Below the pieces are notes generated by a model. That model was not told the origin of the DNA. It saw only the letters and a program-made list of their open reading frames with translations, and made no database searches. Below, one piece after another: positions 52,479 to 60,968 of a DNA stretch of 64,000 bases. A program made the position numbers and the translations under genes. The number at the start of each line of letters is the position of its first letter. Position 1 is the stretch's first letter. The stretch is from Lysobacter capsici (GTDB lineage: Bacteria; Pseudomonadota; Gammaproteobacteria; Xanthomonadales; Xanthomonadaceae), in NCBI RefSeq assembly GCF_018732085.1, contig NZ_CP076103.1:3596001-3660000 (forward strand). Direction: 5' to 3'.

Positions 52479-55268
52479 TCAGAACGAAAACGACCAATTC
52501 GCCAACGCACGCGGATACTGCTGCCCGAACTCGTAACGGTTATCCAGATCCAGGCTCAGCACCCCGCCCCGCGCAAACCGCGCGCTGAGCCCCAGGCCCA
52601 GCACCCCGGCCTCGCGAGCGAACGGGTCACTCGCGATCGGCGCCCATACGTCCAGCCCGGTGAAACGCGCATCGATGTAGCGGCCGGACTGGGCCAGCGT
52701 GCGTTGCCATTCGGCGCGACCGCTCAAGGTCAGCGACGCCGAACCGAGCCGCCATTCGCGCTGCGCCCGCGCGCCAGCCAGCAGTTGCGTCGCGCTCAGG
52801 CTGGAATCGTCCGCGCTCAGGCCGAACCCGGCCGCGCCGTCCTCGGCAAACCCACCGCGCTCAAAACGCAGGCTCTGCACGCCGACATACGGCGTCAGCA
52901 AACCGTTGCGCAGTTCGAAGCGATGGCCGGCCTGCACGCCGACATTGAAATACCGATCGGCGTAGTTCGAACCGGTACCGAACTGACTGTCGCCGAGCAC
53001 GACGTCGCGGCGCATGTCGCGGTCCATGCGGCCGAATGCGGCGCGCCCCAGCAGGTAACTGCCGGCGCGGTCCCAACTGGCATAGAACTGGCCTTCGATC
53101 TGGCGATTGCGTTCGCGGTCGCCGCGCAGGCGGGTGTAGGCGTAGCCGTCGGTCTGGCTGAGCGCGGCGCCGAAACGCAGGTCGTTCCAACGTTGGTCGT
53201 GACCGACGATCCAGCCCTTGGCATCGAGGTCGAACCGACCCGACGCCGCGCGCTGGGCGTCGATGCGGTCGGCCCAGGCGCCATCGCGGGGTTGCAGGGA
53301 TTGCGCATCCAGACGCGATTCCAGCGCATGCCGATTGCCTTCGATCGCCATCATCGCGAAGGCGACGTCGGCGCTGTGCAATTCGCCGGATAGGCTGGCC
53401 AACGATTGCTTGGCGATCTGCTCGGTCGCCGACTGCTGCAGGGCGCCGGCCGCGGCGCCGAACGCACCCGGGGCGCCGCCGACCGCCGCGCCTTGGTCGA
53501 GTCCGCGCAGAGCATCGTCCACCCGCACGGCGGCCGAAGCGGCGGCGCCCTGCACGCCCATCGCCTGCGCGGTCGCGCTGATGCTCAGGGCGGAGATGTC
53601 GAGCCAGGCCTGGGTCGTGCTGTAACCGAGCGTGGCGGTCAGGAACACGCCCGGCGCGGTCGACAGCGAGCCGAACTGGCCGTTGACGCTGCCGGCGTTG
53701 AGGAACACTTCGCGACTGGAGCGCACATAGCCCGGCAATTGCCCGAGCACGCGCGCATCGCCGGCGAGGCTGGCGCTGCCGCCCACATCGAGTTTGGAGC
53801 CGATGAAGAACTGCAATTGGCCGGCGGCGGATTGTGCGTAGTTGCCGTCGATGCGCAGGCCCGCGCCATCCAGGCGCAGCGCGCCTTGGTTGTCGAGGCG
53901 ATTGCCGATCCGCGCGCCGTTGCCGCCGGCGAAGGTCGCGCCGTTGCGGATGGTCACCGCCGAGGCCAGGCTGCCGCCGTCGTTCAGGCGCAGGCTGCCG
54001 GCGACGACATCGGTCGCGCCGGCGTAGGTGTTCGCACTGGTCGCGTCCAGGCGCAAGGTGCCGCTGCCGTCCTTGATCAATCCGCCCGCGCCGCTGATCG
54101 GGTTCGACCAGGTCGATGCGCCGGTGAAATTCACCCGCACGTCGCCCCAATCCAGCCGCCGCAGGCCGCGCACGGCCGCGCCGACATCGAGCAGGCCCTG
54201 GCCGAACACCGGGTCGACCCCGGGCGCGCCCAGGTCTTTCGCGTTACCGAGCAGCGCCTGCCGCACCAGATCGTTGTTGAAATACGGAAACGCCTGCCAC
54301 ACCAGCGCGGCCGCGCCCGACACCTGCGGCGCGGCGAACGAGGTGCCGCGGATGATCCAGTAGCTCGGGCTGCCGACTGCGTCGTTGACCCCGGTCGCCT
54401 GCACGTTGCCCGGCGCGACCAGGCAGTAGTTCATGGCGATGCCGCAGGCGTTGGAATAACTCGCCAGTTGGGTCGGGGTGTTGGTGTCCAGCGCCGACAC
54501 CGCGATCCAGCCGCGTTCGAGCACGTTCGCGCCGGCGCCCTGGCTCGGCAGCGAGGCGTTGTCGGACGGCTGCGGCTTGGCTTCGTTGCCGGTGGCGAAC
54601 ACCACCAGCCCGCCGTTGTCGATGAAGGGCTGGTAGGCGTCGATGAAACTGCGGGTGACGTTGTCGCCGGTCCAGTACAGGCCGCCCCAGGAGTTGTTCA
54701 TGATCCGCACGCCGGCGTTCATGAGGTCGCGGCTGACGATGTCCAGGCCGCCGTTGTTGGTGGCCTGGTTGCCCTGGCCGGAGCCGTCGTCGGGCGGATT
54801 GACGTCGTTGAGGATGCGCGCGGAGACGATGCTCGCGCCCTGGGCGATGCCGCCCGGCCAGGCCCCGACCGGCGCGCCGGCGATGATCTGCGAGACGTAG
54901 GTGCCGTGGCCGAGCACGTCGTCGATGCGATGGTTGTTGCTGCGCGGATCGGTGTAGAGCAGATGCGGTCCCACCCGGCCGCTGAGCGCGGGATGGTCGC
55001 GACGCACACCGCTGTCGACCACGCCGATGCGCACGCCCTGCCCGTTGAGTCCCAAGGCCTGCGCCGAGCGCGCGTTGGTGAGGTCCAGGTGCGCGCCGAT
55101 CGGCGGCGGCGGGGTCGACGGCGGTGGTGGCGTCGTGGTCGGCGGCGGCGTGGGTTTGACGTTGCCGCCTCCACCGCCGCCTCCCCCGCAGGCGCTGAGG
55201 ATGGCGACGCTGAGTACGCACAGCGTCAACCGCGAACTACGCCGCACTGCCGATCCGTAACCGTTCAT
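52479..55268 (-). CDS. Subtilisin-type autotransporter with lipoprotein signal
   Basis: A 929-residue protein: lipoprotein signal with LSAC (Cys27), a nine-glycine run, a proline-rich linker, then an S8 subtilisin domain with Asp85 (VVDSGV), His121 (GHGTYVS) and Ser310 (GTSFAAP). A beta-helix-like passenger (about 390-640, GAGGLIKDGSGTLRLD) leads to a C-terminal beta-barrel (about 660-929) ending in FSF, the typical terminal Phe. It resembles NalP of Neisseria, a lipidated subtilisin autotransporter that cleaves surface proteins. A GGGGTGA precedes the ATG. Confidence 0.92.
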   Translation of the reverse strand: MNGYGSAVRRSSRLTLCVLSVAILSACGGGGGGGGNVKPTPPPTTTPPPPSTPPPPIGAHLDLTNARSAQALGLNGQGVRIGVVDSGVRRDHPALSGRVGPHLLYTDPRSNNHRIDDVLGHGTYVSQIIAGAPVGAWPGGIAQGASIVSARILNDVNPPDDGSGQGNQATNNGGLDIVSRDLMNAGVRIMNNSWGGLYWTGDNVTRSFIDAYQPFIDNGGLVVFATGNEAKPQPSDNASLPSQGAGANVLERGWIAVSALDTNTPTQLASYSNACGIAMNYCLVAPGNVQATGVNDAVGSPSYWIIRGTSFAAPQVSGAAALVWQAFPYFNNDLVRQALLGNAKDLGAPGVDPVFGQGLLDVGAAVRGLRRLDWGDVRVNFTGASTWSNPISGAGGLIKDGSGTLRLDATSANTYAGATDVVAGSLRLNDGGSLASAVTIRNGATFAGGNGARIGNRLDNQGALRLDGAGLRIDGNYAQSAAGQLQFFIGSKLDVGGSASLAGDARVLGQLPGYVRSSREVFLNAGSVNGQFGSLSTAPGVFLTATLGYSTTQAWLDISALSISATAQAMGVQGAAASAAVRVDDALRGLDQGAAVGGAPGAFGAAAGALQQSATEQIAKQSLASLSGELHSADVAFAMMAIEGNRHALESRLDAQSLQPRDGAWADRIDAQRAASGRFDLDAKGWIVGHDQRWNDLRFGAALSQTDGYAYTRLRGDRERNRQIEGQFYASWDRAGSYLLGRAAFGRMDRDMRRDVVLGDSQFGTGSNYADRYFNVGVQAGHRFELRNGLLTPYVGVQSLRFERGGFAEDGAAGFGLSADDSSLSATQLLAGARAQREWRLGSASLTLSGRAEWQRTLAQSGRYIDARFTGLDVWAPIASDPFAREAGVLGLGLSARFARGGVLSLDLDNRYEFGQQYPRALANWSFSF

Positions 55269-55801
55269 GGCTCACCCCGCTGGTGACGCGTCTCGTCCGC
55301 TCCCCAGCGGATCGATCGCACCTCGCATTCGTTTTAATCCAAGCATCGCGAACCGACAATCGATTCGTTGGTTTATTACGCAGAACCGGGAGAATTCGGA
55401 TGCGGGCGTCGGCGCGGGGCGGCTCGCGTGGCCGGGTTGCCGCGGCAGGCGCCGAGGTTCGAACACGGCATGGCGGCGCAAGCGGGTCGGCCGAACCGGC
55501 ATTCGGACGCGATTGGACGGCGGATGCGCCGATGGCCCGCCGGCAGTATCCGCGCAAAATCCGACCCTCGCCGCCGGGCGCCGCCCCCTGTAATCGATTT
55601 CGCAAGGCCACCGGGAAATTCCCCCATTCAGCTGCGCGCCGGTTAACGGCCGGCCAAAACCCCGATTCGTTAACTTTCCGCTAATCCAAATCCATCCCGC
55701 AGCGGATGTTTGCGGCACCGCAGCATGGCGCCGCATAATCGATGGGTTCCGGCCACCACCCTCGCGGGCCGGCCCTCACGCCACAGTTTCGGAGTTCCGC
55801 C
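55269..55801. other. Intergenic region between autotransporter and thiolase genes
   Basis: About 530 bp between divergent genes, no convincing coding frame. AT-richer stretches such as 55360-55395 and 55670-55700 are plausible promoter zones, but no -10/-35 pair could be called. Confidence 0.45.
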
Positions 55802-56977
55802 ATGAGCGATGTCGTCATCGTCGGTGCCAAGCGCACCGCCATCGGTTCCTTCCTCGGCCAATTCACCGGCGTCCCGACCCCGACCCTGGGCAGCGCCGCG
55901 ATCACCGGCGCGCTCGAGCAGGCCGGCGTGGCCGCCGACCAGATCGACGAAGTCATCATGGGCTGCGTGCTCCCGGCCGGCCTCGGCCAGGCCCCGGCGC
56001 GCCAGGCCGCGCTCGGCGCGAACCTGCCGGTTTCGGCCGGCTGCACCACCATCAACAAGGTCTGCGGTTCGGGCATGAAGGCGATCATGCTGGGCCACGA
56101 CCTGATCAAGGCCGGCTCGGCCAAGCTCGTCGTCGCCGGCGGCATGGAATCGATGACCAATGCCCCGCACGTGCTCAACAACTCGCGCACCGGCATCCGC
56201 TACGGCAGCGCCGAAATGCTCGACCACATGGCCTGGGACGGTCTGACCAATCCCTACGACGGCAAGGCCATGGGCGTGTTCGGCGACGCCGCCTGCGCCA
56301 AGTACGATTTCGACCGCGCCGCGATCGACGCCTACTCCGAAGAGAGCGTCAAGCGCGCCCAGGCCGCGCAGAATGGCGGCCATTTCAAGGACGAAATCGT
56401 TCCGGTGACGGTCAAGGGCCGCAAGGGCGACGTGGTCGTCGACGCCGACGAAGAGCCGGGCAAGATCGACGTGGCCAAGATCCCGACCCTGCGTCCGGCG
56501 TTCGGCAAGGACGGCGTGCTGACCGCCGCCGCGTCGTCCAAGATTTCCGACGGCGCCGCCGCCACGGTGCTGATGTCGGCCGACGAGGCCGCCGCGCGCG
56601 GGCTCAAGCCGCTGGCCCGGATCGTCGCCCACGCCGGCCACGCGCAGGCGCCGGAATGGTTCACCACCGCACCGGTGAAAGCGATTTCAAACGTGCTCGA
56701 AAAGGCCGGCTGGACGGTCGCCGACGTCGACCTGTTCGAGATCAACGAGGCGTTCTCGGTGGTCGCCATGGCGCCGATGAAGGACCTGGGCATCAGCCAC
56801 GACAAGCTCAACGTCCACGGCGGCGCGGTCGCGCTGGGCCACCCGATCGGCGCCAGCGGCGCCCGCCTGGTGGTCACCCTGATCAACGCCCTGCGCATCC
56901 GCGGCGGCAAGCGCGGCGTCGCGTCGCTGTGCATCGGCGGCGGCGAAGCGACCGCGATCGCGATCGAACTGCTGTAA
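55802..56977 (+). CDS. Acetyl-CoA C-acetyltransferase (thiolase)
   Basis: A 391-residue thiolase. Active-site Cys88 (NKVCGSGMKA), NEAFSVVAM, GHPIGASGARL (His) and SLCIGGGEATA (second Cys) are complete; length matches biosynthetic/degradative acetoacetyl-CoA thiolases of the AtoB/PhaA type. It splits or forms acetoacetyl-CoA, the end product of leucine degradation. ATG at 55802 chosen for the conserved start SDVVIVGAKRTAIG. Confidence 0.93.
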   Translation: MSDVVIVGAKRTAIGSFLGQFTGVPTPTLGSAAITGALEQAGVAADQIDEVIMGCVLPAGLGQAPARQAALGANLPVSAGCTTINKVCGSGMKAIMLGHDLIKAGSAKLVVAGGMESMTNAPHVLNNSRTGIRYGSAEMLDHMAWDGLTNPYDGKAMGVFGDAACAKYDFDRAAIDAYSEESVKRAQAAQNGGHFKDEIVPVTVKGRKGDVVVDADEEPGKIDVAKIPTLRPAFGKDGVLTAAASSKISDGAAATVLMSADEAAARGLKPLARIVAHAGHAQAPEWFTTAPVKAISNVLEKAGWTVADVDLFEINEAFSVVAMAPMKDLGISHDKLNVHGGAVALGHPIGASGARLVVTLINALRIRGGKRGVASLCIGGGEATAIAIELL

Positions 56978-57022
56978 GCAAGAAGTTAAAAACGCGTTGC
57001 ACAAAAAAAACCGGCATGCCGC

Positions 57023-57055
57023 TTGACACACGTCACCGGCTTGTCATCATGTTAT
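57023..57055 (+). promoter_or_regulatory. Possible promoter of the first alanine-rich lipoprotein gene
   Basis: TTGACA at 57023-57028; possible -10 sequences (CATCAT, TGTTAT) fall 16-21 nt downstream, none with a perfect match. Placement 50-80 bp before the ATG is appropriate. Confidence 0.4.
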
Positions 57056-57104
57056 CGGCGCGCAACTGCGCGTTGCCTAACTAAACGACGAGGAATCCGA
57101 CATC

Positions 57105-57482
57105 ATGAATTTCAACAAGGCGCTGATCGCCCTGGCTCTGGGCCTGGCCCTGGCCGCTTGCTCGAACCAGAAGCAGGCCGAAGAAGCTTCCGCCGACGCC
57201 GCTGCCGCTTCGACCGAAGCTCAGGCCGCTGCTGACACCGCCGCTGCCGCTGGCGACGCCGCCACCGCCGACGCCGCTGCTGCTTCGGCTGACGCCGCTG
57301 CCACCGCTGCCGACGCCGCCGCCACCTCGGCCGACGCCGCTGCCAACGCTGCGACCCCGGCTGCTGCCGACGCCGCTGCCGACGCTGCCGGCAACGCTGC
57401 CGACGCCGCGAAGAACGCTGCCGACGCTGCCAAGGACGCTGCCGCTCCGGCGGAAGCTGCCAAGGAAGAAGCGAAGAAGTAA
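57105..57482 (+). CDS. Alanine-rich lipoprotein A
   Basis: A 125-residue lipoprotein (lipobox LAAC, Cys19). The mature part is almost all Ala, Asp, Glu, Lys, Thr and Ser arranged as short repeats (ADAAA.., TAADAAATSADAAAN), ending KEEAKK. It should form a long amphipathic helix, comparable to apolipoprotein- or LEA-like proteins. Codon use is repetitive (GCC/GCT GAC). It has its own terminator at 57537. Function unknown; surface helix or envelope spacer roles are guesses. Confidence 0.8.
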   Translation: MNFNKALIALALGLALAACSNQKQAEEASADAAAASTEAQAAADTAAAAGDAATADAAAASADAAATAADAAATSADAAANAATPAAADAAADAAGNAADAAKNAADAAKDAAAPAEAAKEEAKK

Positions 57483-57536
57483 TATCGCGCAAGCGATACT
57501 GCTAGTTCCGACGCGAAAACCTCGCGTCGAACGGGA

Positions 57537-57564
57537 AAGCCGCCGGTTATCCGGCGGCTTTTTC
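57537..57564 (+). terminator. Terminator of alanine-rich lipoprotein A
   Basis: AAAGCCGCCGG-TTAT-CCGGCGGCTTTTT, a strong stem with T run, 55 nt after the stop codon. Confidence 0.88.
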
Positions 57565-57676
57565 CGTAAGGTCAGTGAACGATCGAAGCCGGCTTGCCGG
57601 ACCGCTGCGAGCACTGGCGTTGCCTGACAAGTTCCACTAGACGTTTTATCTCAGACAACTCCTCAGGAGACATCTC

Positions 57677-58105
57677 ATGAAGACCCATCTCTACGTCCTG
57701 CTCGCCGCCGCCGTCCTGGCACTGTCGGCTTGCGCCCAGAAGTCCGAAGAAGCCAAGGACGCTGCTGCCGAAGCCTCGGCCGCCGCCGAGCAGGCGGGCG
57801 ATTCGGCCGCCAAGGCTGCTGACGCCGCCGGCACCGCCGTCGCCGAAGGCGCCAACGCCGCCGCCGCTGCTGCCTCCGACGCCGCCGCCAATGCAGGCGC
57901 CGCCGCCGACAACGCCGCCGCTGCCGCGGGCAACGCTGCCGATTCGGCCGCTGCCGCTGCCGGCAACGCTGCCGACTCCGCCGCTGCCGGCGCCGCCGAC
58001 GCTGCTGCCAAGGCCGCCAACGCGACCGCCGACGCTGCCGCCAAGGTCGCCGACAAGGCCGACGCCGCTGCCGCTGAAGCCAAGAAGGAAGAAGCCAAGC
58101 ACTAA
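57677..58105 (+). CDS. Alanine-rich lipoprotein B
   Basis: A 142-residue lipoprotein (lipobox LSAC, Cys19) with the same low-complexity Ala/Asp helix design as the gene upstream (NAADSAAAAAGNAADSAAAG, ending EAKKEEAKH). The two are likely duplicates by design, though repetitive sequence prevents a meaningful alignment. Two terminator hairpins follow, the second interrupted by an insertion sequence. Confidence 0.8.
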   Translation: MKTHLYVLLAAAVLALSACAQKSEEAKDAAAEASAAAEQAGDSAAKAADAAGTAVAEGANAAAAAASDAAANAGAAADNAAAAAGNAADSAAAAAGNAADSAAAGAADAAAKAANATADAAAKVADKADAAAAEAKKEEAKH

Positions 58106-58127
58106 TCGGCTTGCGTTTCGTTCACTG

Positions 58128-58157
58128 AAAGGCCCGCGCAAGCGGGTCTTTCTTTTT
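58128..58157 (+). terminator. Terminator of alanine-rich lipoprotein B
   Basis: AAAGGCCCGC-GCAA-GCGGGTCTTT followed by CTTTTT, 23 nt after the stop. Confidence 0.85.
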
Positions 58158-58186
58158 GTGGGCACGGATTTGTTGCAGATACGGGC

Positions 58187-58209
58187 CCCGCGCAAGCGGG
58201 TTTTTCTTT
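58187..58209 (+). terminator. Second terminator, split by the insertion sequence
   Basis: CCCGC-GCAA-GCGGG followed by TTTTTCTTT. The core repeats the upstream hairpin (CCCGCGCAAGCGGG), 56 bp away. Its T-tract contains the 8-bp sequence duplicated by the IS at 58210. Confidence 0.7.
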
Positions 58210-58918
58210 GGGGCTGTCCTAGATAAGAATTCGATCTAGGATGAGAAATGGCGATAAGTCGCTGTCGGATAAGCAAAAAAGACCAACTCAGGCTGGTCGA
58301 GCTGTTCGTGGCCCAAGCGACCGCCCGTACCGCGGCCGATCTGGTGGGAATTCATCGCAACTCCGCGGCGCTGTACTTCCACAAGCTGCGCCAATGCATT
58401 GCCGCTCAGATGGCCGAAGTCGAGCCGGAAATGGCGGTCTTCGAGTGCGACGAGAGTTACTTCGGCGGAGCGCGTAAAGGCAAGCGAGGACGAGGCGCCG
58501 CGGGCAAGGTCTGCGTGTTCGGCATCCTCAAGCGCGACGGCAAGGTGTATGCCTTGCCGATTGCCGACACCCGCAGCCAGACCTTGCTGACGGCCTTAAA
58601 AACCCGGGTTTTGGCCCATTCGGTTGTCTATACCGATCACCTGGCCAGCTACAACATCCTGGATGTGTCGGGCTTCAAGCATCGACGGGTGAATCACCGG
58701 CATGAGTTCGTGACCCGTCGTGGGAACCACATCAATGGCATCGAGAACTTTTGGAATCAGTCCAAGCGGATCTTGCGCAAGTACAACGGCATTCCGCGCA
58801 AGAATTTCTTCTTGTTCCTGAAAGAGTGCGAGTTCCGTTTCAACTATGGGACGCCCCGTCAGCAGCTCAACACGCTGCGGGACTGGGTTGGGCTATAACC
58901 CTTATCTAGGACAGCCCC
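58210..58918 (+). mobile_element. IS1595-family insertion sequence
   Basis: Perfect 18-bp terminal inverted repeats (GGGGCTGTCCTAGATAAG at 58210-58227; its reverse complement at 58901-58918) flank one intact transposase gene. An 8-bp duplication TTTTCTTT is directly repeated at 58202-58209 and 58919-58926, the target-site length expected for IS1595. Total 709 bp, complete and apparently recent. Confidence 0.95.
58248..58898 (+). CDS. IS1595-family transposase
   Basis: A 216-residue DDE transposase of the compact IS1595/IS1016 type. An N-terminal HTH-like region (LRLVELFVAQATARTAADLV) precedes the catalytic core: DESYFGGARKG (first Asp), VYTDHLASYN (second Asp) and NHINGIENFWNQSKR (third acidic/Asn-His segment). 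The reading frame is intact, with AGGATGAGAA upstream of the ATG, so the element may be active. Confidence 0.95.
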   Translation: MAISRCRISKKDQLRLVELFVAQATARTAADLVGIHRNSAALYFHKLRQCIAAQMAEVEPEMAVFECDESYFGGARKGKRGRGAAGKVCVFGILKRDGKVYALPIADTRSQTLLTALKTRVLAHSVVYTDHLASYNILDVSGFKHRRVNHRHEFVTRRGNHINGIENFWNQSKRILRKYNGIPRKNFFLFLKECEFRFNYGTPRQQLNTLRDWVGL

Positions 58919-58965
58919 TTTTCTTTTGGTGGCTTTGCACCAACGTGCGGCGACGCTGACGCTTG

Positions 58966-59117
58966 CAGGCCCTCACCCTGGCCCTCTCCCGCAAGCGGGA
59001 GAGGGAACGTCATCGCTGCCTGAGCAGCTCCGATACCAGACTCGCGCACGATCACAAGCAAATCGCGAATACCCTCCCTCTCCCGCGTGCGGGAGAGGGC
59101 CGGGGTGAGGGCCCTGG
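58966..59117. repeat. MITE-like inverted-repeat element
   Basis: CAGGCCCTCACCCTGGCCCT and further CTCCCGC..GCGGGAGAGG at the left, mirrored by CCTCTCCCGCGTGCGGGAGA and GGCCGGGGTGAGGGCCCTGG at the right. Each end forms its own hairpin, and the two ends are imperfect inverted repeats. No gene inside. The remaining 59118-59320 shows none. Confidence 0.7.
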
Positions 59118-59320
59118 AAACGCCCACCAAGCAAGCACCCACCATTCACTCGCGAAAGACAGAACCTCACCCCCACGCCAACCCACCGCACCTCATCCCC
59201 ACCAGACACACCTTCCGTGCGCATACGCCCGCGTGCGTTGCGAACCTTCAGGCGAAAGTGATTGGCCCGCGACGGCGCTTTATGCTTTGATGCCGCGTCC
59301 AAGCATCCGGCTGTCACGCA

Positions 59321-60931
59321 ATGCCCGCGATCACTTCCCAACTCGACCCGCGCTCGCAGGATTTCCGCGACAACGTGGCCTATCACCAGGCTCTGGTCGA
59401 GGAACTCGATGCGCGGCTGGCGCGCGCCGCGCACGGCGGCGGCGACAAGGCCCGTGCCAAGCACACCGAACGCGGCAAGCTGCTGGCGCGCGACCGCATC
59501 GCCGCCCTGCTCGATCCGGGCTCGCCGTTCCTGGAAATCGCCCCGCTCGCCGCCGAAGGCATGTACGACGGCGCCGCGCCGGCCGCCGGCATGGTCGCCG
59601 GCATCGGCCGGGTCCAGGGCCAGGAAGTGGTGATCGTCGCCAACGACGCCACCGTCAAGGGCGGCACCTACTTCCCGATGACGGTGAAAAAACATCTGCG
59701 CGCGCAGGAGATCGCCCGCGAGAACCGCCTGCCGTGCATCTACCTGGTCGACTCCGGCGGCGCGTTCCTGCCGCTGCAGGACGAAGTCTTCCCGGACAAG
59801 GAACACTTCGGCCGGATCTTCTACAACCAGGCCCGGCTGAGCGCGGAAAACATCCCGCAGATCGCCGTGGTCATGGGCAGTTGCACCGCCGGCGGCGCCT
59901 ACGTGCCGGCGATGTGCGACGAATCGATCATCGTCAAGGAACAAGGCACGATCTTCCTCGGCGGCCCGCCGCTGGTGAAGGCCGCGACCGGCGAAGTGGT
60001 CGACGCCGAAGCGCTCGGCGGCGCCGAAGTGCATACCACCGTGTCCGGCGTGGCCGATCATTTCGCGCAAGACGATCGCCACGCGCTGCAGATCGCGCGC
60101 GAGATCGTCGCCAACCTCAACCGGCGCAAGGTGCTGCCGGTCGCGGTGCAACCCTCGCGCGAACCGCTGTACGCCGCCAACGAGCTGTACGGCATCGTGC
60201 CGAAAGACACGCGCCGCCCGTTCGACATCCGCGAAGTGATCGCGCGCATCGTCGACGGCAGCGACCTGCAGGAATTCAAGGCGCGCTACGCCAAGACCCT
60301 GATCACCGGTTTCGCCCACGTCCACGGCTATCCGGTCGGCATCGTCGCCAACAACGGCATCCTGTTCGCCGAAAGCGCGCTCAAGGGCGCGCACTTCATC
60401 GAGCTGTGCAACCAGCGCGGCATCCCGCTGGTGTTCCTGCAGAACATCACCGGCTTCATGGTCGGCAAGAAGTACGAGAACGCCGGCATCGCCAAGGACG
60501 GGGCCAAGATGGTCACCGCGGTGGCCTGCTCGCACGTGCCCAAGTTCACCGTGGTGATCGGCGGCAGCTTCGGCGCCGGCAACTACGCCATGTGCGGCCG
60601 CGCTTACGGCGCTCGCTTCCTGTGGATGTGGCCGAACGCGCGCATCAGCGTGATGGGCGGCGAACAGGCCGCCTCCGTGCTCGCCACCGTGCGTCGCGAC
60701 GGCATCGAAGCCGCCGGCAAGGTGTGGACGCCGGAGGAAGAGGAAACCTTCAAGTCGCCGATCCGCGACCAGTACGAGAGCCAGGGCAACCCCTACTACG
60801 CCAGCGCGCGGCTGTGGGACGACGGCATCATCGATCCGGCCGACACCCGCCGCGTGCTCGGCCTGGCCTTGTCGGCCAGCCTCAACGCGCCGATCGAGGA
60901 TCGCACGCGCTTCGGCGTGTTCCGCATGTAA
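59321..60931 (+). CDS. Methylcrotonyl-CoA carboxylase beta subunit
   Basis: A 536-residue carboxyltransferase subunit. YFPMTVKKHLRAQEIA, VDSGGAFLPLQ, GSCTAGGAYVPAM, FLGGPPLVKAATGE, ADHFAQDD and FLQNITGFMVGKKYE are characteristic of MCC beta (rather than propionyl-CoA carboxylase, which lacks the GPPLVKAATGE and ITGFMVGKKYE pattern). It carboxylates 3-methylcrotonyl-CoA using carboxybiotin from the alpha subunit, which is not in the window; the next gene is an Hsp70, so the usual liu operon is broken. Confidence 0.92.
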   Translation: MPAITSQLDPRSQDFRDNVAYHQALVEELDARLARAAHGGGDKARAKHTERGKLLARDRIAALLDPGSPFLEIAPLAAEGMYDGAAPAAGMVAGIGRVQGQEVVIVANDATVKGGTYFPMTVKKHLRAQEIARENRLPCIYLVDSGGAFLPLQDEVFPDKEHFGRIFYNQARLSAENIPQIAVVMGSCTAGGAYVPAMCDESIIVKEQGTIFLGGPPLVKAATGEVVDAEALGGAEVHTTVSGVADHFAQDDRHALQIAREIVANLNRRKVLPVAVQPSREPLYAANELYGIVPKDTRRPFDIREVIARIVDGSDLQEFKARYAKTLITGFAHVHGYPVGIVANNGILFAESALKGAHFIELCNQRGIPLVFLQNITGFMVGKKYENAGIAKDGAKMVTAVACSHVPKFTVVIGGSFGAGNYAMCGRAYGARFLWMWPNARISVMGGEQAASVLATVRRDGIEAAGKVWTPEEEETFKSPIRDQYESQGNPYYASARLWDDGIIDPADTRRVLGLALSASLNAPIEDRTRFGVFRM

Positions 60932-60968
60932 TGTTCCGCCTGTAACCGGCTGCAAGAGACCGCTTGGC

